DNA of 64,000 nt. Origin: CAVQCJ01 sp963849365 (GTDB lineage: Bacteria; Actinomycetota; Actinomycetes; Prado026). The notes beneath the pieces are model-generated. The model was not told the DNA's origin and did no database searches. It saw nothing but the letters and a program-made list of their open reading frames with translations. Position 1 is the first letter of the stretch, and each line of letters opens with the position of its first letter. The position numbers were made by a program, and so were the translations under genes. The stretch is taken from positions 434,001 through 498,000 of the forward strand of contig CAWKHA010000003.1 in NCBI GenBank assembly GCA_963849365.1, in the 5' to 3' direction. Shown piece after piece: positions 24,734-33,655 of the stretch.

Positions 24734-25926
24734 CGGCTCTGGCGTCGCCATCGACCACGGTCACGGTTCCGTTCGCGCGCACGCCGGTCGCGCCGGGGGC
24801 CGCCGACGCGGTGGCCCGCGTCCTGGCCTCGGGCTGGGTGACGACCGGACCGGAAGTTGGCGAGTTCGAGCGCGAGTTCGGCGCGCTCGTACAGGCCCCG
24901 TACGCGGTCGCGGTGTCGTCCTGCACCGCTGCGCTCGAGCTGTCGCTGCGTGCGCTGAGGCTGCCGCCGGGCTCGGCCGTCCTCGTGCCGACGGTCACCT
25001 TCTGCGGTGCGGTGAACGCCGTCCTGCACGCGGGCCTGAGACCGGTCCTGGTGGACGTCGACGAGGCGACACTGATGCCGGACGAGACGACGACCGCCGA
25101 CGCCGCCCGGCGCGCCGGCGAGGTCGGCGCCCTGATGGTGCTGCACTTCGCAGGTCATCCGGCCGACACTGCCGCGCTCGCGGCCGCGGCGGGCGTGCCC
25201 ATGTCGCGGGTCGTCGAGGACGCGGCGCACGCCGTGGGCGCCGAGACCGGCGGCCGTCCGGTCGGCTCGGGCCCCTCGGCGGCCGCGTGCTTCAGCTTCT
25301 ACGCGACCAAGAACCTGCCCATCGGTGAGGGCGGGATGGTCACCACCGGCGACCAGGACCTGGCCGACTTCGTGCGCCGCTGCCGGCTGCACGGAATGAG
25401 CCGGGACGCCTGGCGCCGGTACCTGCCGGGGGCGTCGTGGAGCTACACCGTCGAGGACGCCGGGCTGAAGGCGAACATGACCGACGTCCAGGCCGCGGTG
25501 GGCCGGGTCCAGCTCGGCCTGTTCGGCCAGTGGCAGCGGCGCCGGGCACAGATCGTCGCGAGGTACGACGCCGCGCTCGCACGGGTCCCGGGCATCGTGC
25601 GTCCGCAGCGGCCGGCCGGCGGCGGCCACGCGTGGCACCTCTACGTCGTGCAGATCCTGCCCGAGCTCGGTGTCACCCGGGACGAGCTGATCGCGCACCT
25701 GACCGAGAGTGGGATCGGGACCTCTGTGCACTTCATCCCGATGCACCGCCAGCCGTACCTGGTCCGCGTGCTGGGGGACGAGGTCTCGCCCGCGCACTTC
25801 CCGGTCGCCGAGCAGGTGGGGGAGCGGTTCGTGTCGCTGCCGCTGTACCCGGACCTGCCGGACGAGGACGTGGACCGGGTGTGCGAGCAGATCGCCGCAG
25901 CACGGCAGATCCGCCGGGGAGGGTGA
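24730..25926 (+). CDS. DegT/DnrJ/EryC1/StrS-family sugar aminotransferase
   Basis: PLP-dependent aminotransferase acting on nucleotide-linked keto-sugars. The 398-residue product has the PLP lysine Lys194 in FSFYATKNLP, Asp164 in VVEDAAHAVG, and the conserved GWVTTGPEVGEFE near the N-terminus. GTG 24730 overlaps the copolymerase stop. An amino-sugar in the repeat unit fits the deacetylase and the FemAB-like protein encoded downstream. The exact keto-sugar substrate is not readable. Confidence 0.92.
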   Translation: MTALASPSTTVTVPFARTPVAPGAADAVARVLASGWVTTGPEVGEFEREFGALVQAPYAVAVSSCTAALELSLRALRLPPGSAVLVPTVTFCGAVNAVLHAGLRPVLVDVDEATLMPDETTTADAARRAGEVGALMVLHFAGHPADTAALAAAAGVPMSRVVEDAAHAVGAETGGRPVGSGPSAAACFSFYATKNLPIGEGGMVTTGDQDLADFVRRCRLHGMSRDAWRRYLPGASWSYTVEDAGLKANMTDVQAAVGRVQLGLFGQWQRRRAQIVARYDAALARVPGIVRPQRPAGGGHAWHLYVVQILPELGVTRDELIAHLTESGIGTSVHFIPMHRQPYLVRVLGDEVSPAHFPVAEQVGERFVSLPLYPDLPDEDVDRVCEQIAAARQIRRGG

Positions 25927-25929
25927 GCC

Positions 25930-27036
25930 ATGGACACCGACGTCCCGTCGCAGCGGCGGTCCGAGCCCGCGGTGCGGCCGTTGAGCCCGCGCCGGACCCG
26001 CGACCGCAGAGTCCGCCGGGTGGCCGTGATCGGCGGGGCCGGCTACCTCGGCTCTGTCCTCGTGCCGCTCCTGCTCGACGGCGGCCTGCAGGTCACGGTG
26101 ATGGACGCCTTGATGTACGGCGACGAAGGGATCCGGCACGTCGCCGCGCGCCCGGGGTTCCGCCTGGTGCGCGGCGACCTGCGCGACATCGAGACGGTGA
26201 TCCGCGCCTGCGCACGGGCGGACGCCGTGGTCCATCTCGGTGCGCTCGTCGGGGACCCGGCCTGCGCCCTCGACGAGAAGACGACTCTGGAGGTCAACCG
26301 CGACGCGACCGGCGCCGCCGCCCGTATCGCCAGAGCGCTGGGCGTGCGCCGCTTCGTCTTCGCGTCCACGTGCGGCGTGTACGGAGCGTGCGACGGGCTG
26401 CTCACCGAGGACTCGCTGGTCAGCCCCCTGTCGGTGTACGCGCGCAGCAAGGCCGAGTCGGAGGACCTGCTGCTGCCGATGACCGGCCCCGACTTCAGTC
26501 CCACCGTGCTGCGGTTCGGCACGCTGTTCGGCCAGTCCTTCCGCGAGCGGTTCGACCTGGTGGTGAACCTGCTCGCGGCGAAGGCGGTCGTGGAGGGCGA
26601 GATCACCATCACCGGGGGCGCGCAGTGGCGCCCGTTCGTGCACGTCGCCGACGTCGCGGACGCCGTGCTGCGGTGCCTCCAGGCCCCGACCGGCGTGGTC
26701 GGCGGCCGCGTCTACAACGTGGGCTCGGACGAGCAGAACCACCGGCTCGCGGACGTCGCCGCGGTGGTCGCGGAGGTCGTCCCCGGCGTCAGGGTCCGTT
26801 TCGGCCCCGCCACCGACACCGAGGCGGACTACCACGTGTCCTTCGCCCGGATCCGCGGCGAGCTGGGCTTCCACCCGAGCCGGGGTCTCGCCGACGGGAT
26901 CCGCGAGGTCGCGGAGGCGGTGCGCGCCGGCCTGGTGGGCGACTATTCGGACGCCCGCTACAGCAACTACAAGGCGCTGGTCTCGGGCCAGGTCGCCGCC
27001 GGCTCGGCTGCGGTGGCCGCGGTCGCGGCCGGCTGA
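25930..27036 (+). CDS. NAD-dependent nucleotide-sugar epimerase/dehydratase (extended SDR)
   Basis: A 368-residue extended short-chain dehydrogenase/reductase. It has a ~30-residue basic N-terminal extension, the NAD loop GGAGYLG (35-41), and the catalytic set with STC (146-148) and Tyr170/Lys174 in VYARSKAE. The SxC form of the serine site and the overall sequence resemble sugar epimerases of actinobacterial EPS and secondary-metabolite loci. It follows the aminotransferase by three bases (GGGTGAGCCATGG). Substrate not assigned. Confidence 0.88.
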   Translation: MDTDVPSQRRSEPAVRPLSPRRTRDRRVRRVAVIGGAGYLGSVLVPLLLDGGLQVTVMDALMYGDEGIRHVAARPGFRLVRGDLRDIETVIRACARADAVVHLGALVGDPACALDEKTTLEVNRDATGAAARIARALGVRRFVFASTCGVYGACDGLLTEDSLVSPLSVYARSKAESEDLLLPMTGPDFSPTVLRFGTLFGQSFRERFDLVVNLLAAKAVVEGEITITGGAQWRPFVHVADVADAVLRCLQAPTGVVGGRVYNVGSDEQNHRLADVAAVVAEVVPGVRVRFGPATDTEADYHVSFARIRGELGFHPSRGLADGIREVAEAVRAGLVGDYSDARYSNYKALVSGQVAAGSAAVAAVAAG

Positions 27037-27048
27037 CGGACGCGTCCC

Positions 27049-28044
27049 GTGCACGCCACGCTGCGGACCGGCGGGCTCCTCGTCGGAGTCCGCTGCGAGG
27101 TGCCCTGGGTCGCGGACCGGCTCCGGGAGGGGGCCGAAGGCCGGTTCGTCGAGGTCGACCCGCCGGCGCCCGACCTGCGCGTCGTCGTCGACTCGCGCCG
27201 CACCCCGTTCACCACCGACGGCTGGCGCGCGGTGACCAGGGACGCATGGTCCAGGGGCGGTCAGGTCGTCGTCCGGGACGTGGCGACGTCCGGTTTCGAC
27301 CTGCGGCTGGCCTGGGACGGACCGGTGCCGGTCATGACCTTCCGGCGCCGTCCCCCCAGGCGTACGCGGGCGGCCGGCCTGGTGCTGCCCGGCCGGGCCC
27401 GGCTGCTGCTGCGTGCCGCGCTGCTGCAGTTCCCGGTGCTGTGGGCGGCGGCGGTGACCGGGCGGGCACCGCTGCACGCGGCCGCGCTGGACCTCGGCAG
27501 CTCGGGCCCGGTGCTGCTCGCCGGGGCCAGCGGCGCGGGCAAGACCACGATGGTCGAGCAGGCCGCCGCCGCCGGAGGGCGGTGGGCCGCCGACAACCTG
27601 GCGGTCTCGGACGGCCGGACCGTGTGGGGCCTGGTGGAGCCGGTCCGCAGCGCCAACGGAGCGGGGCGCAGCGCCCCGCACGGGCGCCGCGAGCACCGGC
27701 TGGCCGGCCGAGTCGACTCTCTCGAGCCGGTGGCCGTCGTCGTCCTCGGCCGCGCGCGCGTGCAGCGGGTCGTGCGGCTGGACCCGGACTCGGCGGCCCG
27801 CGCCCTCGCCGCCGGGACCTACGCCGCCGGCGAGCTGCGCCGGTACTGGCCGCTGCACGCCGTGCTCGCGATCGGCAGCGGGGCGGGGCCGGCGCACCCG
27901 GGCGTGCACGAGGCAGCCCGGTCGCTGGCCACTCGGGTGCCCTGCTTCGCGGTCGACCTGGTGGACGGGGCCACGGCCGGCCCCGCCGGGTCGGCCGACC
28001 TGTCCGCGCTGCTGTCGGACGCGCAGGCGAGGTCGACGACATGA
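27049..28044 (+). CDS. HPr-kinase-like P-loop protein of the EPS locus
   Basis: A 331-residue cytoplasmic protein with a clear Walker A GASGAGKTT (159-167). Around it, LHAAAL precedes the P-loop and WAADNLAVSDG follows, the pattern of HprK-type serine kinase C-terminal domains seen in many polysaccharide and lasso-peptide loci. The N-terminal half is unique to such neighbours. It may phosphorylate a protein or a sugar lipid; nothing in sequence decides. GTG start 27049; the stop overlaps the RtcB-like gene (ATGA). Confidence 0.75.
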   Translation: MHATLRTGGLLVGVRCEVPWVADRLREGAEGRFVEVDPPAPDLRVVVDSRRTPFTTDGWRAVTRDAWSRGGQVVVRDVATSGFDLRLAWDGPVPVMTFRRRPPRRTRAAGLVLPGRARLLLRAALLQFPVLWAAAVTGRAPLHAAALDLGSSGPVLLAGASGAGKTTMVEQAAAAGGRWAADNLAVSDGRTVWGLVEPVRSANGAGRSAPHGRREHRLAGRVDSLEPVAVVVLGRARVQRVVRLDPDSAARALAAGTYAAGELRRYWPLHAVLAIGSGAGPAHPGVHEAARSLATRVPCFAVDLVDGATAGPAGSADLSALLSDAQARSTT

Positions 28045-29477
28045 CCGGGGCCAGGTCCGCGCAGCAGGTGAACGGGTACGCCCCGCGGGTGTTCGACAGC
28101 GTCGACGCCCCCGCCGACCCGCAGGTGCTCGAGACGCTGGCACGCGGCGTCGCCGCCGTCGACCTCGCCGCCCCACCGGTCGTGCTGCCCGACTTCCACC
28201 ACAAGCACGACATGGAGATGCCGTCGAGCATCGCCGTGGCGACGACCGGCACCATCCGGCCCGCCTTCACCAGCGCCTCGGTGAACTGCGGCATGGCCCT
28301 GATGACGGTCGACTCCGAGGCGCCGGACCGGCGCGCCGTCGCCCGGTTCTTCGCCGCCGTGGCCACGCGATACCCGCACCCGCCGCGGTGGCGGCGCGAG
28401 CTCACCGTCGAGGATGTCCTGCGCGCAGCCGACGAGGGCGCCGCGTTCGGCGTCGACAGGTACGGGCTGGAACCGGACGCGCTGTCCCGGGTCGAGGAGG
28501 GCGGGCGCCTCGACCTGGACCGTTACGGCGGCGTGGCCAGGCTGCGCCGGGAGCTGCCCGGGCTCTCGTTCCAGGCGTCGCGCTTCCGGTTCGGGACGAT
28601 CGGGCCGAGCAACCACTTCGTGGAGCTGCAGACCGTCGAGCAGGTCCTCGACCCGGTCGCGGCGACCGCGCTCGGCGTCGCCGAAGGGCAGCTGACGCTG
28701 CAGTACCACGCCGGCGGCGGGATGCTCACCGGCCAGGTCGGCCGGCTGTTCGCCCGGCGCCAGAAGATCAACGGGCCGATGGCGCTGGAGATGGCGGTGC
28801 AGCGACCGCTCGCCCACCTGGCCACGGCCCGGTCGCGGGAGCAGCTGCGACAGCGGCTCGCGTACTACTTCCGCAGCGGCTGCCCGGCGATCCCGCTGGA
28901 AGGGGCCGAGGGCGAGCGCGTCATGCTCGCGACCTCGGCGGCGATGAACTACGGGTTCGCCTTCCGCGCCGCCACCTACGGGAGCCTGTCGCGGCTGGTC
29001 ACCGAGCACCTCGGCGCGCGCGGGTCCCGGCTGGTCGTCGACTCGCCGCACAACTCGATCTACTCCGAGGAGGTCGACGGGTCCCCGGCGCTGGTGCACC
29101 GGCACAACTCCTGCCGGGCCTACCCGGCGCACCTGATGCCGAGCGGGACGGTGTTCGGGACCGTCGGCCAGGCCGTGCTCGTGCCCGGCATGCACTACAC
29201 GTCGTCGTACCTGTGCGTGGCCTCCGCCGGCGCGCAGCAGAGTCTGTACTCGGCCTGCCACGGAGCGGGCACCGTCATCGAGCAGTTCGCCGGGGCCGGC
29301 CTGTCCGGCCCGCACCACGCCGGTCACGTCACCGACCGGTACCGGTACGGGCGGGCCGAGCCGGAGCCGGTGCCACACCTGGACGACCGCGGCGTCGACG
29401 CGGCGCTAGCCATCCTGGTGCGGCACGACCTGGTACGGCCGGTGGCCCGCATGCGTCCGCTGGCGGTGCTCAATTGA
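28041..29477 (+). CDS. Divergent RtcB-family (RNA ligase-like) protein in an EPS operon
   Basis: A 478-residue protein that follows the RtcB fold throughout. LPDFHHKHDMEMP matches the first motif and SASVNCGM carries Cys83. GTIGPSNHF has Asn191-His192, QYHAGGG has His223, and DSPHNSIYSEE follows. CHGAG has His407, equivalent to the guanylylated His. Key changes: the Asp three residues before the Cys is Ser80, the RKGA motif is RHNS, the Arg after HGAG is Thr, and the C-terminal Lys is absent (ends LAVLN). Metal ligands are mostly kept, but GTP/ligase residues are not. The biochemical role is therefore doubtful. Coupled on both sides. Confidence 0.8.
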   Translation: MTGARSAQQVNGYAPRVFDSVDAPADPQVLETLARGVAAVDLAAPPVVLPDFHHKHDMEMPSSIAVATTGTIRPAFTSASVNCGMALMTVDSEAPDRRAVARFFAAVATRYPHPPRWRRELTVEDVLRAADEGAAFGVDRYGLEPDALSRVEEGGRLDLDRYGGVARLRRELPGLSFQASRFRFGTIGPSNHFVELQTVEQVLDPVAATALGVAEGQLTLQYHAGGGMLTGQVGRLFARRQKINGPMALEMAVQRPLAHLATARSREQLRQRLAYYFRSGCPAIPLEGAEGERVMLATSAAMNYGFAFRAATYGSLSRLVTEHLGARGSRLVVDSPHNSIYSEEVDGSPALVHRHNSCRAYPAHLMPSGTVFGTVGQAVLVPGMHYTSSYLCVASAGAQQSLYSACHGAGTVIEQFAGAGLSGPHHAGHVTDRYRYGRAEPEPVPHLDDRGVDAALAILVRHDLVRPVARMRPLAVLN

Positions 29478-30799
29478 GCACCTCGGTCCGACCTGAGCGG
29501 CCCGGCCCGCCGGGGGGCGGCCGGCTGATCGTCGCGCCGATCCTTCCCGCCGGGCCCAGGACGTCCGGCCCGGAACGGCAGCGCGTCGCACTGGTCGCGG
29601 TGGCGCTGGGGATCTGCGCGCTGCCCGTGCTGCTGCCCACCGCGCCGGGCAACGTCACCCCGGCGGACGCGGTCATCGGGGTGGCGGCACTGGCCGTCCT
29701 GATGTGGGCCGGGTCGACACGTCAGCGGCTGGCGCTCCCGTACGCCACGGGTGTCGGGCTCCTCGCGGTCGCCGGGCTGGTGGCCTCGCTCGCCGGTGAC
29801 TACCCGATGCTGGGGCTGGTCTCGGTGGTTCAGGACCTGTACCTGCTCGCGTGGGGCGCCGTCCTGGCGAACGTCGCCCGCCGGCCCGGCGCGGTGGACG
29901 TGCTGCTGAAGGCCTGGACCGCGAGCGCGACCGCGTGGGCGGCCGTCTTCGTCGTCGCGACGACGGGGACCGCCGTGTCGGCGGGGCCGGAGGCGGTCCG
30001 GGCCGGGTTCACCTTCGGCGACCAGAACGGGGCCGGGCTGTACTTCGTCCTCTCGCTGCTGGTGGTCGTCGCGGCCAGGCGTCCGCGCCGCCCGTGGCTG
30101 CGCGCCGGGGTCGTCCTGCTGCTGCTCGTGGCCACGCTGTACACCGGTTCGCTGGGCGCCTTCAGCGGCCTGCTGTTCGGCTTGTCCGTCGCGATCGTGC
30201 TCGGCGTGCGCAGCCGCCGCGGCCCGATGCCCGCCATCGCGCTCGCGTTCGCGATGGTGCTCGCGGCCTCCTCGGTCAGCCTGCTGGTCGAGCGGGACAA
30301 CCTCGTGTCGGCGGCGAACAACAGCTCGAACGCCCTGATCAAGAACTCGATCGGGCGGGGCGACCAGAGCAGCTCCGAGCGCGAGACGCTGACCAGGGAG
30401 ACGTACCAGCTGTGGCGGACCACGAACCTGCTCGGGATCGGTCCGGCCGCGACCAAGGGCGTGCTGCAGTCGCAGCAGGCCACGTACCCGAAGGAAGCGC
30501 ACAACGACTGGGTGGCCGCCGTGGTCGAGCGCGGTCTGCTCGGGATGCTCGGGCTGCTGCTGCTCGTCGCCGAGATCGTCGTGCGCGCCTCGCGCACGTG
30601 GGCACCGGCGCGCCTGCTCCTGGGCCTGCGGGTGGCGCTGCCCTCGCCCGCCTACCTCACCGGCGGGCTGGGCTGCGTCCTGGTCTTCAGCCTGACCCAC
30701 GAGGTGCTGCACGACCGCACCGTGTGGACCCTGCTCGGTCTGATCGCCGCGGTGGCCCTCTGGGGCCGTCCCGCGCCGCGGGAAGGTGGTACGGCATGA
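29474..30799 (+). CDS. O-antigen ligase/polymerase-like (Wzy/WaaL) membrane protein
   Basis: A 441-residue polytopic protein with about ten to twelve helices and a larger extracytoplasmic loop after the mid-region, containing SSSERETLTRETYQLWR and GIGPAATKG. It also has the family segment EAHNDWVAAVVERGLLG (HN motif). It probably polymerises or ligates lipid-linked repeat units outside the membrane. The start is TTG 29474, inside the RtcB stop (TTGA). The stop overlaps the epimerase ATG. Confidence 0.85.
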   Translation: MSTSVRPERPGPPGGGRLIVAPILPAGPRTSGPERQRVALVAVALGICALPVLLPTAPGNVTPADAVIGVAALAVLMWAGSTRQRLALPYATGVGLLAVAGLVASLAGDYPMLGLVSVVQDLYLLAWGAVLANVARRPGAVDVLLKAWTASATAWAAVFVVATTGTAVSAGPEAVRAGFTFGDQNGAGLYFVLSLLVVVAARRPRRPWLRAGVVLLLLVATLYTGSLGAFSGLLFGLSVAIVLGVRSRRGPMPAIALAFAMVLAASSVSLLVERDNLVSAANNSSNALIKNSIGRGDQSSSERETLTRETYQLWRTTNLLGIGPAATKGVLQSQQATYPKEAHNDWVAAVVERGLLGMLGLLLLVAEIVVRASRTWAPARLLLGLRVALPSPAYLTGGLGCVLVFSLTHEVLHDRTVWTLLGLIAAVALWGRPAPREGGTA

Positions 30800-31743
30800 C
30801 GGTCCTGGTCACGGGAGCCGCCGGCTTCGTCGGGTCGAACCTCGTGGAGCTGTTGCTGGACGAGGGTCTGCCGACCGTCGGCGTCGACGCGTTCACCGAC
30901 TACTACCCGCGCGAGCGCAAGGAGCGGAACCTGGACCGGGTCCGCGGCAGGTCCGGCTTCCGGTTCGTCGAGGCCGACCTGTCCAGGGCGGCGCTGGGGC
31001 CGTTGCTGGCCGGAGTCGACACCGTCTTCCACCTCGCCGGCCAGCCCGGTGTGCGCGCGTCCTGGGGGGCGGACTTCGGGCGCTACGTACGCCACAACGT
31101 GCTGGTCACGCAGCGTCTGCTCGAAGCATGCCGGGACCGTCCGCTGCGCAAGCTCTTGTACGCGTCGAGCTCCTCGGTGTACGGGGACGCCGAGGCCTTC
31201 CCCACCGCCGAGACCCTGCGGCCGGCCCCGGTCTCGCCGTACGGCGTCACGAAGCTGGCCGCCGAGCACCTGTGCGAGGTGTACCGGCGCAGCTTCGGCG
31301 TGCCCACGGCTTCGCTGCGGCTGTTCACGGTGTACGGGCCCGGGCAACGGCCTGACATGGCCTTCTCGCGGCTGGTGCACGCCGCCGTGCGCGGTGAGCC
31401 GTTCGAGCTGTACGGCGACGGGCGGCAGACGCGCGACTTCACCTTCGTCGGCGACGTGGTGCGCGCCATGGTCGACGCCGCGGGCTCGGGCTGGTGCGGC
31501 GTCGCGAACGTCGGCGGCGGAGCCAGGACGTCTATGCGCGAGGTGCTCGACGTGGTCGCCGGACTGTGCGGTCCGCTGGACATCGTCACCCGTCCGGTCG
31601 CGCGGGGCGACGTGCGCGACACCTCGGCCGACACCTCGGTCGCCGCGTCCGCCTTCGGCTACCGGCCGCTGACCAGCCTGGCCGAGGGGCTCGCCCGGAT
31701 GGTCGCCGCCGAGCGGGCGACCGCGGAGGCGATGGCCGGGTGA
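30796..31743 (+). CDS. NAD-dependent epimerase, UDP-glucuronate 4-epimerase-like
   Basis: A 315-residue extended SDR. It has the NAD loop GAAGFVGS at the N-terminus, catalytic SSSSVYG and YGVTKLAAE (Tyr/Lys), and RLFTVYGPGQRPDMAF. The segment DAFTDYYPRERKERNL is typical of UDP-GlcA/UDP-Gal 4-epimerases, suggesting that it makes a galacto-configured nucleotide sugar. ATG 30796 overlaps the polymerase stop; the stop overlaps the next GTG. Confidence 0.9.
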   Translation: MTVLVTGAAGFVGSNLVELLLDEGLPTVGVDAFTDYYPRERKERNLDRVRGRSGFRFVEADLSRAALGPLLAGVDTVFHLAGQPGVRASWGADFGRYVRHNVLVTQRLLEACRDRPLRKLLYASSSSVYGDAEAFPTAETLRPAPVSPYGVTKLAAEHLCEVYRRSFGVPTASLRLFTVYGPGQRPDMAFSRLVHAAVRGEPFELYGDGRQTRDFTFVGDVVRAMVDAAGSGWCGVANVGGGARTSMREVLDVVAGLCGPLDIVTRPVARGDVRDTSADTSVAASAFGYRPLTSLAEGLARMVAAERATAEAMAG

Positions 31744-33044
31744 GCTCCCGCTGGGTCCCGGCGCCGCCGCCCGTGCTCGAGCCGGGCGGCTTCCCGGCCG
31801 CGCCGCCGGTGGGCCGGGTGAAGATCCTGCACGTCATCACCCGGCTGGAGGCGGGGGCCGGCGGCAACACCCTGCTCTCCGCGGCCGGGATGGACCCGCG
31901 CCGGTACGAGACCTGGGTGGCGGGCGGTGACGGCGGGCCGCTGTGGGAGCAGGCCCGGCGTGCCGGTGTACGCACGGTGGCGATCCCCGGCCTGGTCCGC
32001 GAGATCAGGCCGCTGGACGACCTGCGCGTCCTGCGCGAGCTGGTGGCGCTCATCCGACGCGAGCGGTTCGCCGTCGTGCACGTGCACTCGGCGAAGACGG
32101 GCGTGCTCGGGCGGCTGGCCGGGTGGCTGTGCGGGACGCCGGTGGTCGTCTACACCGTGCACGGGCGCGACCCCTGGTGGCCGCCGGTGGCCGGCGGACC
32201 CGACCTTCGAGCGCTGATGCCGTACGGTCGAGGGTTCCTGCTCGCCGAGCGCGCGCTGCGCCCGGTGACGCACGCGTTCGTCGGGGTGTCACCGACCGTG
32301 GCCCGCGATGCGGTCCTGTCCGGGGTCGCCGCGCCCGGGCGGACCTTCGTGGCCCCCTCCGCGGTCGACCTCGGTGCGATCCCGACCGGCCGGGACCCGG
32401 CGGCCCGGGCCGACCTCGGGCTGCCGGCGGACGTCGAGGTGGTCGGGACGGTGGGCCGGCTGGACGCGCAGAAGGCGCCGCTGGACTTCGTCCGGATGGC
32501 CGCGCAGGTGCTGCGCGCCCGACCCGGCGTGCGGTTCGTGCACATCGGCGACGGCGAGCTCACCGACGAGGTGGTCCGGGCGGCGCGCGCGCTGGGCGTG
32601 CCGTTGCTCCTGGCCGGCTTCCACCCGGACGCCGCCCGGCTCGCGTCCGCGTTCGACGTGTACGTCGTGTCGTCGCTGTACGAGGGGGTCGGGCGCGGTG
32701 TCACCGAGGCGATGGCGTCGGCCCGACCGGTGGTGGCGACGGCTGTGGACGGCGTGGTCGACCTGGTCGAGGCGGGGTCCACCGGCCTGCTGGCCCCGGC
32801 CGGTGACGTCGCAGCCCTGGCCGCCGCGACGCTGTGGATGCTCGAGCACCCGTCCGAGGCGGAGCGCATGGGGGAGCAGGCCCGGGACCGGGTCCGCGCG
32901 CTGTTCACCACCGAGGTCATGTGCTCGGCGCTCGACGAGGTCTACTCCGGGTTGCTCGGGCTGGAGCCGCTGCCCGCGCCGGCGGTGGCCGTGCCTGCCG
33001 GACCGCGCCGGCTGGCGGGTCCGCGGCGAAGGGCCGCGTCGTGA
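31740..33044 (+). CDS. GT4-family glycosyltransferase
   Basis: A 434-residue GT-B glycosyltransferase. It has the N-terminal acceptor domain (VKILHVITRLEAGAGGN, VHVHSAKTGVLGRLAG) and the donor domain VGTVGRLDAQKAPLDF. The diagnostic EX7E-like region is SSLYEGVGRGVTEAMASARP. It transfers a nucleotide sugar onto the lipid-linked intermediate at the cytoplasmic face. It is the only clear non-initiating glycosyltransferase of the operon, which suggests a short repeat unit or further enzymes elsewhere. An internal GTG at 31818 is an alternative start. Confidence 0.92.
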   Translation: MSSRWVPAPPPVLEPGGFPAAPPVGRVKILHVITRLEAGAGGNTLLSAAGMDPRRYETWVAGGDGGPLWEQARRAGVRTVAIPGLVREIRPLDDLRVLRELVALIRRERFAVVHVHSAKTGVLGRLAGWLCGTPVVVYTVHGRDPWWPPVAGGPDLRALMPYGRGFLLAERALRPVTHAFVGVSPTVARDAVLSGVAAPGRTFVAPSAVDLGAIPTGRDPAARADLGLPADVEVVGTVGRLDAQKAPLDFVRMAAQVLRARPGVRFVHIGDGELTDEVVRAARALGVPLLLAGFHPDAARLASAFDVYVVSSLYEGVGRGVTEAMASARPVVATAVDGVVDLVEAGSTGLLAPAGDVAALAAATLWMLEHPSEAERMGEQARDRVRALFTTEVMCSALDEVYSGLLGLEPLPAPAVAVPAGPRRLAGPRRRAAS

Positions 33045-33655
33045 CCGGGCCGGCGCCGGCGACGCTCGACGCCAGGGCGTCGAACTGGCGCTTCGCGGTC
33101 CCGGCCGAGCCCGCGGAACCGGTGGTCCTCGGCCCGGACGGCGTCGCGCCGGACGAGGCGCTGGCCGGGCCGCCCCTGGACGCGGTCGTGGCCCCCGACC
33201 TGGCCGCGTGGGATCGCGCCCCGGGCACCGGGAGCGGCCCGGCGCGGCGGCCACGGGTCCTGCTGGCCGCCCTCTGCACGCGCACGGCGCCCGGCGGCTG
33301 GCTCTGCGTCGGTTTCGCCAATCGCTGGTACGCCGGTCGTCCGCTCGCGGGCGGCTCGCTGGGTCTGGACCAGGTGCGCCGCGACATGGCCCGGCACGGG
33401 CTGACCGTCGCCGGCACGTACGTCGCGCTGCCGGACCACCGCCACCCTGCGCTGCTGGTGCCGGCGCAGCGTCCGGCCGAGCTGGACCACGTGCTGCGCC
33501 GGATGCTCGTGACGTACGTACCAGGCTCGGTGCCCTTCCCGCGGCTGACCCGGCAGACCCTGTCGACGCTGCGGACCGTCGCGGTCCGCACGCCGCACCC
33601 GGTCCGGCTGCGGCTGCTCCCCGGCTACTTCGTCGTCGCGCGGCGGCCGCTGTGA
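33041..33655 (+). CDS. Methyltransferase-like remnant protein
   Basis: A 204-residue protein resembling the C-terminal part of class I SAM-dependent methyltransferases found in EPS loci (GGWLCVGFANRWYAG, GLTVAGTYVALPDHRHP, LLPGYFVVARR). The N-terminal SAM-binding glycine motif is missing; in its place is a short Pro/Ala-rich sequence. GTG 33041 overlaps the glycosyltransferase stop. It may be an inactive structural partner or a truncated enzyme. The assignment is by overall shape and context. Confidence 0.55.
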   Translation: MTGPAPATLDARASNWRFAVPAEPAEPVVLGPDGVAPDEALAGPPLDAVVAPDLAAWDRAPGTGSGPARRPRVLLAALCTRTAPGGWLCVGFANRWYAGRPLAGGSLGLDQVRRDMARHGLTVAGTYVALPDHRHPALLVPAQRPAELDHVLRRMLVTYVPGSVPFPRLTRQTLSTLRTVAVRTPHPVRLRLLPGYFVVARRPL

